From Methylophilaceae bacterium UBA7525 (lineage in GTDB: Bacteria; Pseudomonadota; Gammaproteobacteria; Burkholderiales; Methylophilaceae): DNA of 5,303 nucleotides. A program made the position numbers and the translations under genes. The notes beneath the pieces were generated by a model that was not told the DNA's origin, made no database searches, and saw only the letters and a list, made by a program, of their open reading frames with translations. Below are positions 5,040 through 5,303 of the stretch, piece after piece; the first letter of the stretch is position 1, and every line of letters starts with the position of its first letter. Where the stretch lies: the NCBI GenBank assembly GCA_002479405.1, contig DLMX01000100.1, positions 7,070 through 12,372 of the forward strand. The letters run 5' to 3'.

Positions 5040-5303
5040 CTGGCTGCGCGGGCTGAAATGGGGGGATGGCCTGACCGTAGCATTGGGCGCAATTGCGGTC
5101 TTAGCTCTTTTCAAAACCCTGTGGTTGGGCGAAGCGGCAAGCAAGGTACAAGTCCGCGCCGGCAGCGATATCTTCACGACCCAAAGCCTGAACCAGCAGC
5201 GCACGCTGGAAATACCGGGGCCGTTGGGCACGACCACTGTCATCATCGATCACGGGCGCGTGCGTGTCACCAGCGATCCCGGCCCGCGCCAGTACTGCGT
5301 CAA
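5017..5303 (+). CDS. Membrane-anchored NusG domain II protein, 3' partial
   Basis: The 95 visible residues begin MKPVPCHNWLRGLKWGDGLT, with one membrane helix at about 19-37 (LTVALGAIAVLALFKTLWL). An extracytoplasmic beta-rich part follows, with VQVRAGSDIF, TLEIPGPLGTTTVIIDHGRV (64-82) and the start of the RVTSDPGPRQYCV segment (to 95). This is the pattern of NusG domain II proteins, small anchored proteins found beside apbE and Rnf/flavin-transfer genes; their molecular role is not settled. The start is a TTG 23 bp inside the end of apbE, preceded by GGAAAAG at 5005-5011. No ATG is available in this frame before the conserved WGDGL, so TTG fits best and implies translational coupling to apbE. 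The first cysteine common in this segment of relatives (SPCP-x-x-x-C) is glycine here (DPGPRQYC); only the second is kept. The gene continues beyond the window. Confidence 0.8.
   Translation, partial: MKPVPCHNWLRGLKWGDGLTVALGAIAVLALFKTLWLGEAASKVQVRAGSDIFTTQSLNQQRTLEIPGPLGTTTVIIDHGRVRVTSDPGPRQYCV

Overview
The window reads as a chromosomal segment of a betaproteobacterium, most likely of the Nitrosomonadales/Gallionellaceae type. This is inferred from the gshA family present (the 'ferrooxidans-type' glutamate-cysteine ligase rather than the enterobacterial one), the gshA-gshB-apbE-NusG_II gene order, and moderately GC-rich codon use. Genus is not provable from the sequence alone. All recognised genes are on the + strand.

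Layout: (1) positions 1-1206 hold an ammonium transporter (Amt) whose first codons lie before the window; it ends in a strong intrinsic terminator (1244-1272). (2) The 379-bp gap 1207-1585 is not empty. It carries two NtrC-type dyads (centres about 1311 and 1344), a near-consensus sigma-54 promoter (1425-1441), about 100 bp with no convincing reading frame, and a second strong intrinsic terminator (1526-1550). Together these predict a free-standing, nitrogen-controlled small RNA of about 99 nt with a G-free, anti-Shine-Dalgarno-like CU tract. (3) Positions 1613-3873 hold gshA and gshB, two nucleotides apart, which make glutathione in two ATP-dependent steps. (4) The gshB-apbE junction (3811-4020) is occupied by a dispersed-repeat-like element: a 41-bp duplication 100 bp apart and a perfect 17-bp inverted repeat built of 9-bp CTCTGTG-type units. 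This element encodes the last residues of GshB and most of the hydrophobic core of the ApbE signal peptide. (5) apbE (to 5039) encodes a lipoprotein flavin transferase, followed with overlap by a membrane-anchored NusG domain II protein that runs off the window.

Functionally there are three modules: nitrogen acquisition (amt plus the predicted NtrC/sigma-54 RNA), thiol redox buffering (gshAB), and extracytoplasmic flavoprotein maturation (apbE plus NusG_II, a pair often found near flavin-based electron-transfer systems). The best candidate for something undescribed is the sigma-54-driven RNA between amt and gshA. Second is the repeat that has been co-opted as a signal peptide.
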